Positions 54,091 through 63,160 of a stretch of 64,000 nt of DNA are shown here, one piece after another. Each line of letters starts with the position of its first letter. The stretch's first letter is position 1. The notes below the pieces were generated by a model, which ran no database searches, was not told the DNA's origin, and saw only the letters and a program-made list of their open reading frames with translations. Origin of the DNA: Luteimonas saliphila. Lineage in GTDB: Bacteria; Pseudomonadota; Gammaproteobacteria; Xanthomonadales; Xanthomonadaceae. The translations under genes were made by a program, and so were the position numbers. The DNA lies in the NCBI RefSeq assembly GCF_016774335.1, contig NZ_JAETWA010000036.1:112762-176761 (forward strand), in the 5' to 3' direction.

Positions 54091-55251
54091 CTAGCGTTCC
54101 GGCCAGTGCCAGACCGGTGCGTTCAGCATCCCCTGGCCGTCGATCCTGGTCTGGCTGTCCTGCTTCACCAGCCCGATCGGATTGCAATCCGGAATTTCCT
54201 CCAGCGCGGCAATAAGGCGGCTGGCGTGCGACACCACCCACACCTGCGTCCGACGCGATGCGAGGCCGATCAATCGCGCCAGCGCCGGCAGCAGGTCGGG
54301 GTGCAGGCTGGTCTCCGGCTCGTTGAGCACCATCAGCGGCGGGGGCCGCGGAGTCAGCAGGGCGGCGATCCATAGCAGATAGCGCAGTGTGCCGTCGGAA
54401 AGTTCCGCCGCCGACAGTGGCCGCAGCAGGCCGTGCTGGCGGAACTCGAGCGAAAGGCGGCCGCCCTCGACGACCACCGCCACGCGCGCGCCCGGGAAGG
54501 CGTCCGCCACGGCCGCGTCGAGTGCCGCGCCATCCCCGATCTCTCGGATCGTCGCCCAAGCCGCGGCGAGGTCGTGCCCGTCATGGCTGAGCACCGGCGT
54601 GCGCGTGCCGAGCTGCGGCAGCCGTGCAGGCGCGTCCGCGTCGGCGCGAAAGTGGTCGTAGAAGCGCCATCCGCGGATCGTCTCGCGCAGTTGCAGCACT
54701 TCGGGAGCATTGTGCGGGTCGGCCAGTTGGGCGAAGAGCGTCTCGTATGCACCCAGGTGCTCACCGGCTACTCGCCAGCCTTCGCCCTCGCGCACGCGCA
54801 CCAGCGGACCGCGGCGGTCGACGAGGAGGTTTCCCTGGCGCAGGAACGGACCGCTCCAGATCGCTTCCCGCTTGATCTCCGGATCCCGCGCGAACAACGA
54901 TTGCGATGGCGTGGGCAGCCCGAGATCGATGGCGTAGCCGAAGTCGTCGCCCGCGAACCCCAGCTTCAGAGAGACCGGTTTCCTTCGGGGCCCGTCTTCA
55001 ATGGGCACCTCGCCACGCCGCATGCGGTCGCTGATCGCCTCCGGGCCTGCCCAGAGCGTCGAGTCCAGGCCGCCCTCCCGCACCAGCGCCGGGACGACGC
55101 CTTCCTGTGCAGTCTCGGCAAGCAGGCGAAGCGCGCGGTAGAGGCTCGATTTGCCGCTGCCGTTGGCGCCAGTGACCACGTTGAGCTGCGCCAATGGCAC
55201 GACCAGCTCGTGCAACGATCGGTAATGGGCGACGGCGAGCGTGGCAAGCAT
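54091..55251 (-). CDS. AAA-family ATPase (ABC-type, SMC/RecF-like)
   Basis: A 386-residue P-loop ATPase. Walker A GANGSGKSS is at 28-36, an ABC-type signature lies in LSDGTLRYLLW, Walker B in LMVLNEPETSLHPDL, and a switch histidine in VSHASRL. It resembles the COG4637-like predicted ATPases with an OLD/RecF-type head. There is no coiled coil, no TOPRIM or nuclease domain and no neighbour of the kind seen in defence islands. It starts 8 bases from a GC-rich spacer before hutU; both genes are on the minus strand. The function is unknown. Confidence 0.85.
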   Translation of the reverse strand: MLATLAVAHYRSLHELVVPLAQLNVVTGANGSGKSSLYRALRLLAETAQEGVVPALVREGGLDSTLWAGPEAISDRMRRGEVPIEDGPRRKPVSLKLGFAGDDFGYAIDLGLPTPSQSLFARDPEIKREAIWSGPFLRQGNLLVDRRGPLVRVREGEGWRVAGEHLGAYETLFAQLADPHNAPEVLQLRETIRGWRFYDHFRADADAPARLPQLGTRTPVLSHDGHDLAAAWATIREIGDGAALDAAVADAFPGARVAVVVEGGRLSLEFRQHGLLRPLSAAELSDGTLRYLLWIAALLTPRPPPLMVLNEPETSLHPDLLPALARLIGLASRRTQVWVVSHASRLIAALEEIPDCNPIGLVKQDSQTRIDGQGMLNAPVWHWPER

Positions 55252-55291
55252 GGGGCCTCGGACGGGTGGCTGCGAAGGAAACTCGGAATTG

Positions 55292-56959
55292 CTACGCCAT
55301 CGGCAACTTCACCCCCTGCTCGAGCGCACATTCCTTCGCAATGCCGTAACCCGCATCCGCGTGCCGCATTACCCCGGTCCCCGGATCGTTCCACAGCACC
55401 CGCGCAATCCGCCTGTCAGCTTCCGACGTACCGTCGCAAACTATCACCACGCCGCTGTGCTGGCTGTAGCCCATCCCCACCCCACCGCCGTGGTGTAACG
55501 ACACCCAGGTCGCGCCGCCGGCCACATTCAACATCGCGTTGAGCAGCGGCCAGTCGCTGACCGCATCGCTTCCGTCCATCATCGCTTCGGTTTCGCGGTT
55601 GGGTGAGGCGACGCTGCCGCTGTCGAGGTGGTCGCGGCCGATCACCACCGGCGCCTTGAGCTCGCCGGTGCGCACCATTTCGTTGAACGCCAGGCCCAGC
55701 TTGTGGCGCAGGCCCAGGCCGACCCAGCAGATGCGTGCGGGCAGGCCCTGGAAGCTGATGCGTTCGCGCGCCATGTCCAGCCAGTTGTGCAGGTGGGCGT
55801 CGTCGGGGATCAGTTCCTTGACCTTGGCGTCGGTCCTGTAGATGTCCTCGGGATCGCCGCTCAGCGCGACCCAGCGAAACGGCCCGATGCCGCGGCAGAA
55901 CAGCGGCCGCACGTAGGCCGGGACGAAACCGGGAAAGTCGAACGCGTTCGCGCAGCCTTCGTCCTTCGCCATCTGGCGGATGTTGTTGCCGTAATCCACG
56001 GTGGGAATGCCCTGCGCGTGGAACTTCAGCATCGCCTCGACGTGCACGCGCATGGATTTCTTCGCCGCGTCCCGCACCTTGTCCGGGTTCGCTTTCTGTT
56101 CGGCCAGCCACTGCTCCACGGTCCAGCCGATCGGCAGGTAGCCGTGTACTGGGTCGTGCGCGCTGGTCTGGTCGGTCACCGCATCCGGCCGCACACCACG
56201 TTCGACGAGCTGCGGCAGGATTTCGCCGGCATTTCCCAGCAGTGCGATGGATTTGGCTTCGCCCGCCTTGGTGTACTTGTCGATGCGTGCGAGCGCGTCG
56301 TCGAGATCGGTCGCCTGCTCGTCGACGTAACGCGTCTTCAAGCGGAAATCGATGCTGGTCTGACGGCATTCGATGTTGAGGCTGCAGGCGCCGGCCAGCG
56401 ACGCGGCCAGCGGTTGCGCGCCGCCCATGCCGCCGAGACCCGCGGTGAGGATCCATTTGCCTTTCAGGCTGCCGCCGTAATGCTGGCGACCCATCTCGAC
56501 GAAGGTTTCATAGGTGCCCTGCACGATCCCCTGCGAGCCGATGTAGATCCACGAGCCGGCCGTCATCTGGCCGTACATCATCAGGCCCTTGCGATCGAGC
56601 TCGTTGAAGTGCTCCCACGTCGCCCAGTGCGGCACCAGGTTGGAATTGGCGATCAGCACACGCGGCGCGTCGGCGTGCGTGGGAAACACGCCCACCGGCT
56701 TTCCGGATTGCACCAGCAGGGTTTCGTCGTCGCCGAGGGTCCTGAGCGTTTCCAGGATCCTGTCGTAGCAGGCCCAGTCGCGCGCGGCGCGGCCGATGCC
56801 GCCGTAGACCACCAGGTCCTCGGGGCGTTCGGCCACGTCCGGGTCGAGGTTGTTCTGCAGCATGCGGAACGGTGCCTCGGTGAGCCAGCTCCGGCAGCTC
56901 AGCGTGGCGCCGCGCGGCGCGCGGATGCTGCGGGAGGGATCGTGGCGCGGGTCGCTCAT
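55292..56959 (-). CDS. hutU: Urocanate hydratase
   Basis: A 555-residue urocanase, the typical length. It converts urocanate to imidazolonepropionate in histidine degradation using NAD+. Signatures include [25 protein letters not shown], the NAD-binding [25 protein letters not shown] and the conserved cysteine region [21 protein letters not shown] precedes the ATG. Histidine ammonia-lyase and imidazolonepropionase genes are not in this window, so hutU is separated from the rest of the pathway. It is divergent from a TetR gene whose operator lies 132 bases upstream of its start. Confidence 0.97.
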   Translation of the reverse strand: MSDPRHDPSRSIRAPRGATLSCRSWLTEAPFRMLQNNLDPDVAERPEDLVVYGGIGRAARDWACYDRILETLRTLGDDETLLVQSGKPVGVFPTHADAPRVLIANSNLVPHWATWEHFNELDRKGLMMYGQMTAGSWIYIGSQGIVQGTYETFVEMGRQHYGGSLKGKWILTAGLGGMGGAQPLAASLAGACSLNIECRQTSIDFRLKTRYVDEQATDLDDALARIDKYTKAGEAKSIALLGNAGEILPQLVERGVRPDAVTDQTSAHDPVHGYLPIGWTVEQWLAEQKANPDKVRDAAKKSMRVHVEAMLKFHAQGIPTVDYGNNIRQMAKDEGCANAFDFPGFVPAYVRPLFCRGIGPFRWVALSGDPEDIYRTDAKVKELIPDDAHLHNWLDMARERISFQGLPARICWVGLGLRHKLGLAFNEMVRTGELKAPVVIGRDHLDSGSVASPNRETEAMMDGSDAVSDWPLLNAMLNVAGGATWVSLHHGGGVGMGYSQHSGVVIVCDGTSEADRRIARVLWNDPGTGVMRHADAGYGIAKECALEQGVKLPMA

Positions 56960-57071
56960 GGTGTCTCCGGAAAGTGCGTGTCGTCTTGCGGGAAGTGTGC
57001 GCCGCAGGCTCCCGCGCTGCCAGCCGTGCGCCCTTCCGAACACGCCCTGCGCCGCCGGAATCGGCACGTTC

Positions 57072-57109
57072 TTGCAATTCCGGGCGCCGCATGTATACAG
57101 TGTATACAT
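57072..57109 (+). promoter_or_regulatory. TetR promoter and palindromic operator
   Basis: TTGCAA (-35, 57072-57077) and TATACA (-10, 57094-57099) are 16 bases apart. The palindrome ATGTATACAGTGTATACAT (57091-57109, 9-1-9, perfect) covers the -10 and enters the start codon of the TetR gene. Such an arrangement means the repressor occludes the promoter, and the transcript would be leaderless or nearly so. The dyad is 132 bases from the hutU start. Confidence 0.75.
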
Positions 57110-57689
57110 GACGCCTCGCACCACCGCTGAACGCATCCTCAATGCCGCCCGCCTGCTGTTCGAGCGCGAAGGGCCTGGCGCGGTGAGCATGCGCCGGGTG
57201 GCCGAGGCGGTCGGGATCACGCCAATGGCGATCTACCGCCACTTCCCCAATCGCGAGGCGCTGCTCAAGCGCATCAGCGACGACAGCTTCAACGAGATCG
57301 CCCATCACTGGGCGGCGCGCAAGTCGGGCGGCGACCCGATCGCGCAACTGGTGGCGATCCAGCTGATCTACCTCGACTACGCGCTGGCGCACCCGCACCT
57401 GTTCGACCATGCGTTCTCGGTGCGACGCGACGACGCGCGGCGCTTCCCCGAGGATTTTCACGCGCGGCGGTCGCCCACGGCGAACGTGGCCTACGACGCG
57501 GTGGTCGAGGCGCAGCAGCAGGGCGTGCTGCGCGCCGGCGATCCCTGGGACATCACGATGACCCTGTGGGGGCATTCGCACGGGCTGATCGCGCTGTACC
57601 GCGCCGGTCGCTTCAGCTACGACGATCGCCGCTTCCAGGCCTTTTACGAAGCGTCGCTGGGGAGACTGCTCGATGGACTCAGGAACTGA
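57108..57689 (+). CDS. TetR-family transcriptional regulator
   Basis: A 193-residue TetR protein. The helix-turn-helix [52 protein letters not shown] fills residues 5-57. A ligand-binding domain of mostly helices follows, with no known effector motif. The ATG is inside its own presumed operator, so autorepression is likely, and hutU may share control. The last 17 bases overlap the start of the nitrilase-like gene. Confidence 0.9.
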   Translation: MTPRTTAERILNAARLLFEREGPGAVSMRRVAEAVGITPMAIYRHFPNREALLKRISDDSFNEIAHHWAARKSGGDPIAQLVAIQLIYLDYALAHPHLFDHAFSVRRDDARRFPEDFHARRSPTANVAYDAVVEAQQQGVLRAGDPWDITMTLWGHSHGLIALYRAGRFSYDDRRFQAFYEASLGRLLDGLRN

Positions 57690-59118
57690 TCACCTGTCGC
57701 CGATGGTCGCGGCCGTCGCAGTCACGCTGACCGCGCTGGGCTGGTGGTTCGGCACCGCGTTGCAGCCGCTGTGGTGGGCGGCGTCGCTGGCGCCGCTGCC
57801 GCTGCTGGCGGTCGCGTTGCGCATGCGTGCGCGCTGGGCCGCGCTGGCGACGTTCGTCGCGTTCGCGCTGGGTGGCCTGAACCTGTGGCACTACCTGCAC
57901 GACGTGATCCGGTTGCCGCTGGCGGTCGTGCTGCAGGCGATCTCGATGCCGGCACTGGCGATGATCCCGGTGGTGCTGCTGTTCCGCGCGCTGGCGCGAC
58001 GCGGCTGGCTGCTGGCGGCGACGTTCTCCGTGCCCGCCTCCGCCACCGGCCTGGCCTGGCTGTCCGCGCGGCTGTCGCCGCACGGCACCTTCGGCAACAT
58101 CGCGTACACGCAGATGGACGCGGTGCCGGTGCTGCAGGTGGCCGCGCTCGTCGGCCTGTGGGGCGTGGGCTTCCTGGTCTGGCTGGGGCCGTCGATGCTG
58201 GCGGCGGCGTTCGCCGCGCCGGGCAGCCCGCGGCAGCGCGCGTCGGCCCTGCTCGCCGGTGCCTGCGTGCTGGCGCTGGCGCTGGGCCTCGGCGCGTGGC
58301 GGCTGCAGCCCGATGCGGCATCGTCACGGGTGCGCGTAGCGCTGCTCAGTGTGGGTGGCGACGGCAGCCACAGCGCCGACCTCGATGCGGAGGCCGGGCG
58401 TCGTCTGCTGGCGCGCTACGTCGAGGAAATCGAGCGCATCGCCAGTGGCGATGATGTCGATGTCGTGGTCATGCCCGAATCCGCGCTGCTGGTGCGGTCG
58501 CACGCCATCGCGCCGCTGCAGTCGCTGGCCGATCGCCACGGTGTCCGCATCGTGATCGGTGCCGAAGACCACACCGATCCGGCGCGCAAACGCAACTCCG
58601 CGCTGGTGTTCGACCCGGGCACGCCGATGCCCGCCGCGTACCACAAGCGGCACCTGATCCCGGGGCTGGAAGCGCGCTACACGCCCGGCGACACGCGCAT
58701 CATGCTCGGTGGGGCGCCGGCCACGGGCGTGTCGATCTGCAAGGATCTCGACTTCACTGCCACCGCTCGCGACCACGCTGCACGCGGCACCCAGTTGCTG
58801 CTGGTGCCGGCCTGGGACTTCGACGTGGACGCCTGGCTGCACGGACGCATGGCGGTGATGCGCGGCGTGGAAGGCGGGTTCGCGATCGCCCGCGCGGCGC
58901 GCGATGGCGACCTGACCCTCAGCGACGATCGCGGCCGCGTGCTGGCCGAAGCTTCCGCGGTGGGCGCTGACGGGCCGGTGTCGCTGGTGGCGGATCTGCC
59001 CCTGCGGGCGACGCGCACGCCCTACCGGCTCTGGGGCGACGCCTTCGGCCCGGCATGCCTGCTGCTGGCGGGTTTGCTCGCGTCCAGCCTGTTACTGGGC
59101 CGCGCGCGAGGACGCTAG
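57673..59118 (+). CDS. Nitrilase-superfamily/apolipoprotein N-acyltransferase-like membrane enzyme
   Basis: A 481-residue protein with six or seven N-terminal membrane helices (about 10-205) and a C-terminal one (about 452-473), enclosing a carbon-nitrogen hydrolase domain. The catalytic triad is intact: E269 in VVMPES, K325 in YHKRHL, C356 in SICKDLD. The topology and domain order match apolipoprotein N-acyltransferase, but the short N-terminal region and the TetR/hutU context suggest an Lnt paralogue with another substrate. It overlaps the TetR gene by 17 bases, so they are co-transcribed. Confidence 0.8.
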   Translation: MDSGTDHLSPMVAAVAVTLTALGWWFGTALQPLWWAASLAPLPLLAVALRMRARWAALATFVAFALGGLNLWHYLHDVIRLPLAVVLQAISMPALAMIPVVLLFRALARRGWLLAATFSVPASATGLAWLSARLSPHGTFGNIAYTQMDAVPVLQVAALVGLWGVGFLVWLGPSMLAAAFAAPGSPRQRASALLAGACVLALALGLGAWRLQPDAASSRVRVALLSVGGDGSHSADLDAEAGRRLLARYVEEIERIASGDDVDVVVMPESALLVRSHAIAPLQSLADRHGVRIVIGAEDHTDPARKRNSALVFDPGTPMPAAYHKRHLIPGLEARYTPGDTRIMLGGAPATGVSICKDLDFTATARDHAARGTQLLLVPAWDFDVDAWLHGRMAVMRGVEGGFAIARAARDGDLTLSDDRGRVLAEASAVGADGPVSLVADLPLRATRTPYRLWGDAFGPACLLLAGLLASSLLLGRARGR

Positions 59119-59156
59119 CGGTCGGCACGAGCATGGCGGACCGGCGCGACCCGATC

Positions 59157-59175
59157 CGATCCGATCAGCGGATCG
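59157..59175. terminator. Hairpin at a convergent gene end
   Basis: A perfect 7-bp stem CGATCCG/CGGATCG with loop ATCAG overlaps the stop of the small secreted protein gene and lies 39 bases after the nitrilase-like stop. It could end transcription from either side; no T run follows. Confidence 0.35.
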
Positions 59176-59500
59176 AGGGATCGAGCCTGCGCAGCGCGTC
59201 GCGCAGGTCGGCCGAACCGGTGCGCTCGATGTCCTCGCGCGTGTAGACGCGCCCGGCGGCATTGACGCACTCGTCCTCGGACTTCTTCGAGCGGTTGCGG
59301 GTCGCGACGATGCGCGATCCGGTTTCGCGGATGCAGAAGCGTTCGTCGGGATCGGCCTTCCTGGTCGCGGCGCGGCCGGCTTCCTCGGGTTCCTCGTCCT
59401 GCGCCAATGCGGTCGCAGGCATGGCGAAGGCGAGCGCGGCGGCAGCAAACAAGGCGGCGAGCAGCGGCCTGGACGGACGATCGGGCAGACGGGACAGCAT
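59165..59500 (-). CDS. Small secreted hypothetical protein
   Basis: A 111-residue protein with a signal peptide (about 1-33, PLLAALFAAAALAFAMPATALA). The mature part of about 78 residues is polar and has two Cys (FCIRE and DECVNAAGRV) that could form a disulfide, plus a tail YTREDIERTGSADLRDALRRLDPSIR. That tail resembles a TonB-plug opening by chance only; the protein is far too short for a receptor. GAGGTG precedes the ATG. No family was recognised. Confidence 0.65.
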   Translation of the reverse strand: MLSRLPDRPSRPLLAALFAAAALAFAMPATALAQDEEPEEAGRAATRKADPDERFCIRETGSRIVATRNRSKKSEDECVNAAGRVYTREDIERTGSADLRDALRRLDPSIR

Positions 59501-59806
59501 GGGGCACCTCGCGGAAGAACCGGCCGGACGGCCATCCTCCAACATACGCCCTGCCGGCGACGATTCAACCGGGGGCGCCGCCGCGATTCAGACCCCTGTC
59601 AGCGTGGTCCCGCCATGTCGCGGGCCTCGCCATCGACGATGCCGCCGTTCACCGACGCTGCTGGCCCGGCTGGGATTCCGGCCCGGGCCACGACCGGTCG
59701 ATTCCGACATTTCACGCGCACCCGCTGCGCGGGCTGCGTTGCGCGACGCGATTGTCCGCGCCGTGTCGACGGCGGCGGCTGTCACACTGGTCCGTATCAT
59801 GTCCGG
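59501..59806. other. Gene-free divergent intergenic region
   Basis: A 306-base gap lies between the divergent small secreted protein and the phosphodiesterase-like gene. A possible -10 TATCAT (59795-59800) is six bases before the ATG of the right-hand gene, which would make that transcript leaderless, but no matching -35 was found. No conserved repeat or RNA gene was seen. Confidence 0.4.
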
Positions 59807-61072
59807 ATGAACGGCCTGCATCGCCTCCTCGTTCCGCTGTGCCTGCTGCTGCTCGGCGCCTGCGCGACGCCCGGAATCGCCCCGCAGACCGACGCGCCGC
59901 GCACGTTGCTGCTGGTCTCGCTCGACGGCGTGCATCCGTCGTACCTCGGACGTGGCGACACGCCGAACCTCGACCGGCTGGCGCGCGAAGGCGTGCAGGC
60001 GGCGTGGATGAACCCGTCCTACCCGTCGCTGACGTTCCCGAACCACTACACGATCGTGACCGGGCTGCGGCCGGACCGGCACGGCATCGTCCACAACACG
60101 ATGCACGACGATGCCCTCGGCGGATTCTGGCTGGCGAACCGCGAAGCGGTCGGAGACGGCCGCTGGTGGAGCGGCGAGCCGATCTGGGTCGCGGCCGAGA
60201 ACGCCGGCCTGGCGACCGCCACGCTGTCGTGGCCGGGCAGCGAAGCGCCGGTCGCCGATGTCCGCCCGGCGCGCTGGCATCCATTCGACGCGGATCGCCC
60301 GATCGCCGCGCGTATCGACATGGTGGCAGGATGGCTGGCCGAGCCCATCGCCACCCGCCCCCGGCTCGCGACGCTCTATTTCGAACACCCCGACGGCAGC
60401 GCACACGCGCACGGGCCGCATTCGGCGGAATTGCGCGCGACGATGCGCGAGGTCGATGCCGCGATCGGCACGCTGCTCGCCAGGCTCGAGTCCGCGGGCG
60501 TGCGCGATGCTACCGACCTGGTCATCGTGTCCGACCACGGCATGGCCGAAGTGCCCGAAGGCCAGGTGGTCGCGACCGAAGAGATGGCCGACCCGGAGAT
60601 CGCGACGCTGGTGATGCATGGGCAGGTGGTCGGCTTCCGCCCGGTCGAGGGTCGCGAGACGGAGGCGGAGCGCGCGCTGCTCGGCCGCCACGCGCACCAC
60701 CAATGCTGGCGCAGGCACGAACTGCCGCCACGCTGGCGCTATGGCACGCATCCGCGGGTGCCGGCGATCGTCTGCCAGATGGACAAGGGCTGGGACGCGC
60801 TCCCCCGCAAGTCCCTGGCACGCCGGCCATCGGGCACGCGCGGTTCGCACGGCTACGATCCGGCGGAACCGGAGATGCGCGCGATCTTCATCGCCAACGG
60901 CCCATCGTTCCGGCGCGGCGCCACCCTCCCCGCGTTCGACAACGTGGACGTGTACCCGCTGCTCGCGCGCCTGCTCGGGGTCCCGCCCGCGCCCAACGAC
61001 GGCGCCCTGGAAACCCTGCTCCCCGCCCTGAGCGAGCCGCTGCCGCACGCGGCCCCTCCCCCGTCGCATTGA
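59807..61072 (+). CDS. Ectonucleotide pyrophosphatase/phosphodiesterase-like lipoprotein
   Basis: A 421-residue alkaline-phosphatase-superfamily enzyme. The lipobox LLLLGAC has Cys19. The ENPP metal site is present: LLVSLDGVHPSYL (D40), the nucleophile Thr76 in PSLTFPNHYTIVTGLRPDRHGI, FEHPDGSAHAHGPHS, VIVSDHGMAEV and a final SHGYDP. It probably hydrolyses phosphodiester or pyrophosphate bonds outside the inner membrane. The start opens the lipoprotein signal; there is no good Shine-Dalgarno. Confidence 0.9.
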   Translation: MNGLHRLLVPLCLLLLGACATPGIAPQTDAPRTLLLVSLDGVHPSYLGRGDTPNLDRLAREGVQAAWMNPSYPSLTFPNHYTIVTGLRPDRHGIVHNTMHDDALGGFWLANREAVGDGRWWSGEPIWVAAENAGLATATLSWPGSEAPVADVRPARWHPFDADRPIAARIDMVAGWLAEPIATRPRLATLYFEHPDGSAHAHGPHSAELRATMREVDAAIGTLLARLESAGVRDATDLVIVSDHGMAEVPEGQVVATEEMADPEIATLVMHGQVVGFRPVEGRETEAERALLGRHAHHQCWRRHELPPRWRYGTHPRVPAIVCQMDKGWDALPRKSLARRPSGTRGSHGYDPAEPEMRAIFIANGPSFRRGATLPAFDNVDVYPLLARLLGVPPAPNDGALETLLPALSEPLPHAAPPPSH

Positions 61073-61121
61073 TGTCCGAAAACGGCGAGTCCGGTGCCCG
61101 TCGCGGCGCTAGACTGCGCCC

Positions 61122-62656
61122 ATGCCGATTCCCGCCCTGCCCGACGTTGCAATCTGCGAACAGGCGCGCCTGAGCCGCGATGCGCGCTTCGACGGCCTGT
61201 TCTTCACCGCGGTCTCGAGCACCGGCATCTACTGCCGTCCGACCTGCCCGGCGCCGGCCCCGAAGCCGCGCAACGTGCGCTATTACGCGAACGCGGCCGC
61301 GGCCGAGTCGGCGGGCTACCGCCCCTGCCTGCGCTGCCGCCCGGAGCTCTCCCCCGCCGACGGCGCCTGGCGACGCGGCGACGACACCATCGCACGCGCA
61401 CTCAAGCTGATCGACCAGGGCCTGCTCGCCGAACAGCCGCTGGCGGCGCTGGCCGCGCGCGTGCACGTGGGCGAACGGCAGTTGCGGCGGCTGTTCGTCG
61501 AACGCCTCGGCGCACCGCCGACCGGCGTGCACGGCACCCGCAGGCTGCTGTTCGCCAAGCAGTTGCTGACCGAAACGACCCTGCCGATCACCGGGATCGC
61601 GCTCGCCGCCGGCTTCGGTAGCCTGCGCCGGTTCAATACCACGTTCCGCGAGGCCTACCGGATGGCGCCGCGTGAACTGCGCCGGCGTCCGCGCCCGGCC
61701 GATGGCGACGTGCTCGCGCTGCGGCTGGCCTATCGACCGCCCTACGACTTCGCGGCGATGCTGGATTTCCTGCGCGGGCGCGCGCTGCCCGGGGTGGAGG
61801 TGGTCGACGCCACGCATTACCTGCGCGTGATCGGCGATGCCGACGCGCCCGGTTGGCTGCGCGTGGGTGCATGGCCGCGCGGCGATGGCGAGGAGGGGCA
61901 CGCGCTGAAGCTGGAAGTGCACGGCTGCCCGCCGGCACGGTTGCTGGGCCTGGTCGAACGCGTGCGCCGCATGTTCGACCTCGACGCCGATCCGCGCGCG
62001 ATCAACGACACGCTGTCGCGCGACCCGCGCCTGCGTGCGCTGGTGCGCAAGCGGCCGGGCCTGCGCCTGCCGAGCGGCTGGGAAGGCTTCGAGATCGCGC
62101 TGCGCGCGGTGATCGGCCAGCAGGTCAGCGTCGCCGCCGCGCGCACGCTCACCACGCGCCTGGCCGAGCGCTTCGGCACGCCGCTGCCGGATGCGTTCGC
62201 GGCGCGTGGCCTGGCGCATTTCTTCCCGGCGCCGGAGCGCCTGGTCGATGCGGACCTGGCCGGCATCGGCCTGACCGCCGCGCGCGCGGCGACGATCCGC
62301 ACGATCGCGCAGGCGGTGGTGGACGGGCGCGTGGACTTCCGCGCCGAACGCACGCTCGACGAGATCGTCGAGCGCTGGACCGCACTGCCCGGCATCGGGC
62401 CGTGGACCGCGCAGTACATCGCGCTGCGCGCGCTCGGTCATCCCGACGCCTTCCCCGCCGAAGACCTGGTGCTGCAGAAGCACGCCGTCGGCGACGGCGG
62501 TCGGCTGACCAGCAGGCAGTTGCTGGTCCACGCAGAGCCATGGCGTCCGTGGCGCGGCTACGCCGTGATCCAGCTGTGGCGCGACGCGGCGCTGGCGCCC
62601 CGCCCCGCCACGACCCAGTCCAGACCCCGGAAGCCCACCGCACGCAGGAGCGCGGC

Positions 62657-62660
<4 letters not shown>
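61122..62660 (+). CDS. alkA: Ada-AlkA fusion, DNA-alkylation repair and regulator
   Basis: A 512-residue fusion. Residues 1-80 are the Ada N-terminal zinc domain with Cys at 38, 42, 69 and 72, the same positions as in E. coli Ada, where Cys38 accepts methyl groups from phosphotriesters. An AraC helix-turn-helix follows (about 85-185, LAARVHVGERQLRRLFVERLG and SLRRFNTTFREAYRM). The rest is AlkA, with the helix-hairpin-helix LPGIGPWTAQYIALRAL and a catalytic Asp in FPAEDLVL. It removes alkylated bases and may activate repair genes. Ogt is translationally coupled downstream (ATGA). Confidence 0.93.

Positions 62661-63156
<496 letters not shown>

Positions 63157-63160
<4 letters not shown>

Noticed and set aside
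54091..55251. AAA ATPase as part of a phage-defence system
   Set aside because: It stands alone between a hypothetical membrane protein and hutU, with no nuclease, TOPRIM or other effector, and no mobile-element signs.
55292..56959. Complete histidine-utilisation operon
   Set aside because: Only hutU is present; the neighbouring genes are not hutH, hutI or hutG.
59165..59260. TonB-dependent receptor fragment
   Set aside because: The sequence REDIERTGSADLRDAL resembles a plug opening, but the gene is a complete 111-residue secreted protein with its own signal peptide and stop.
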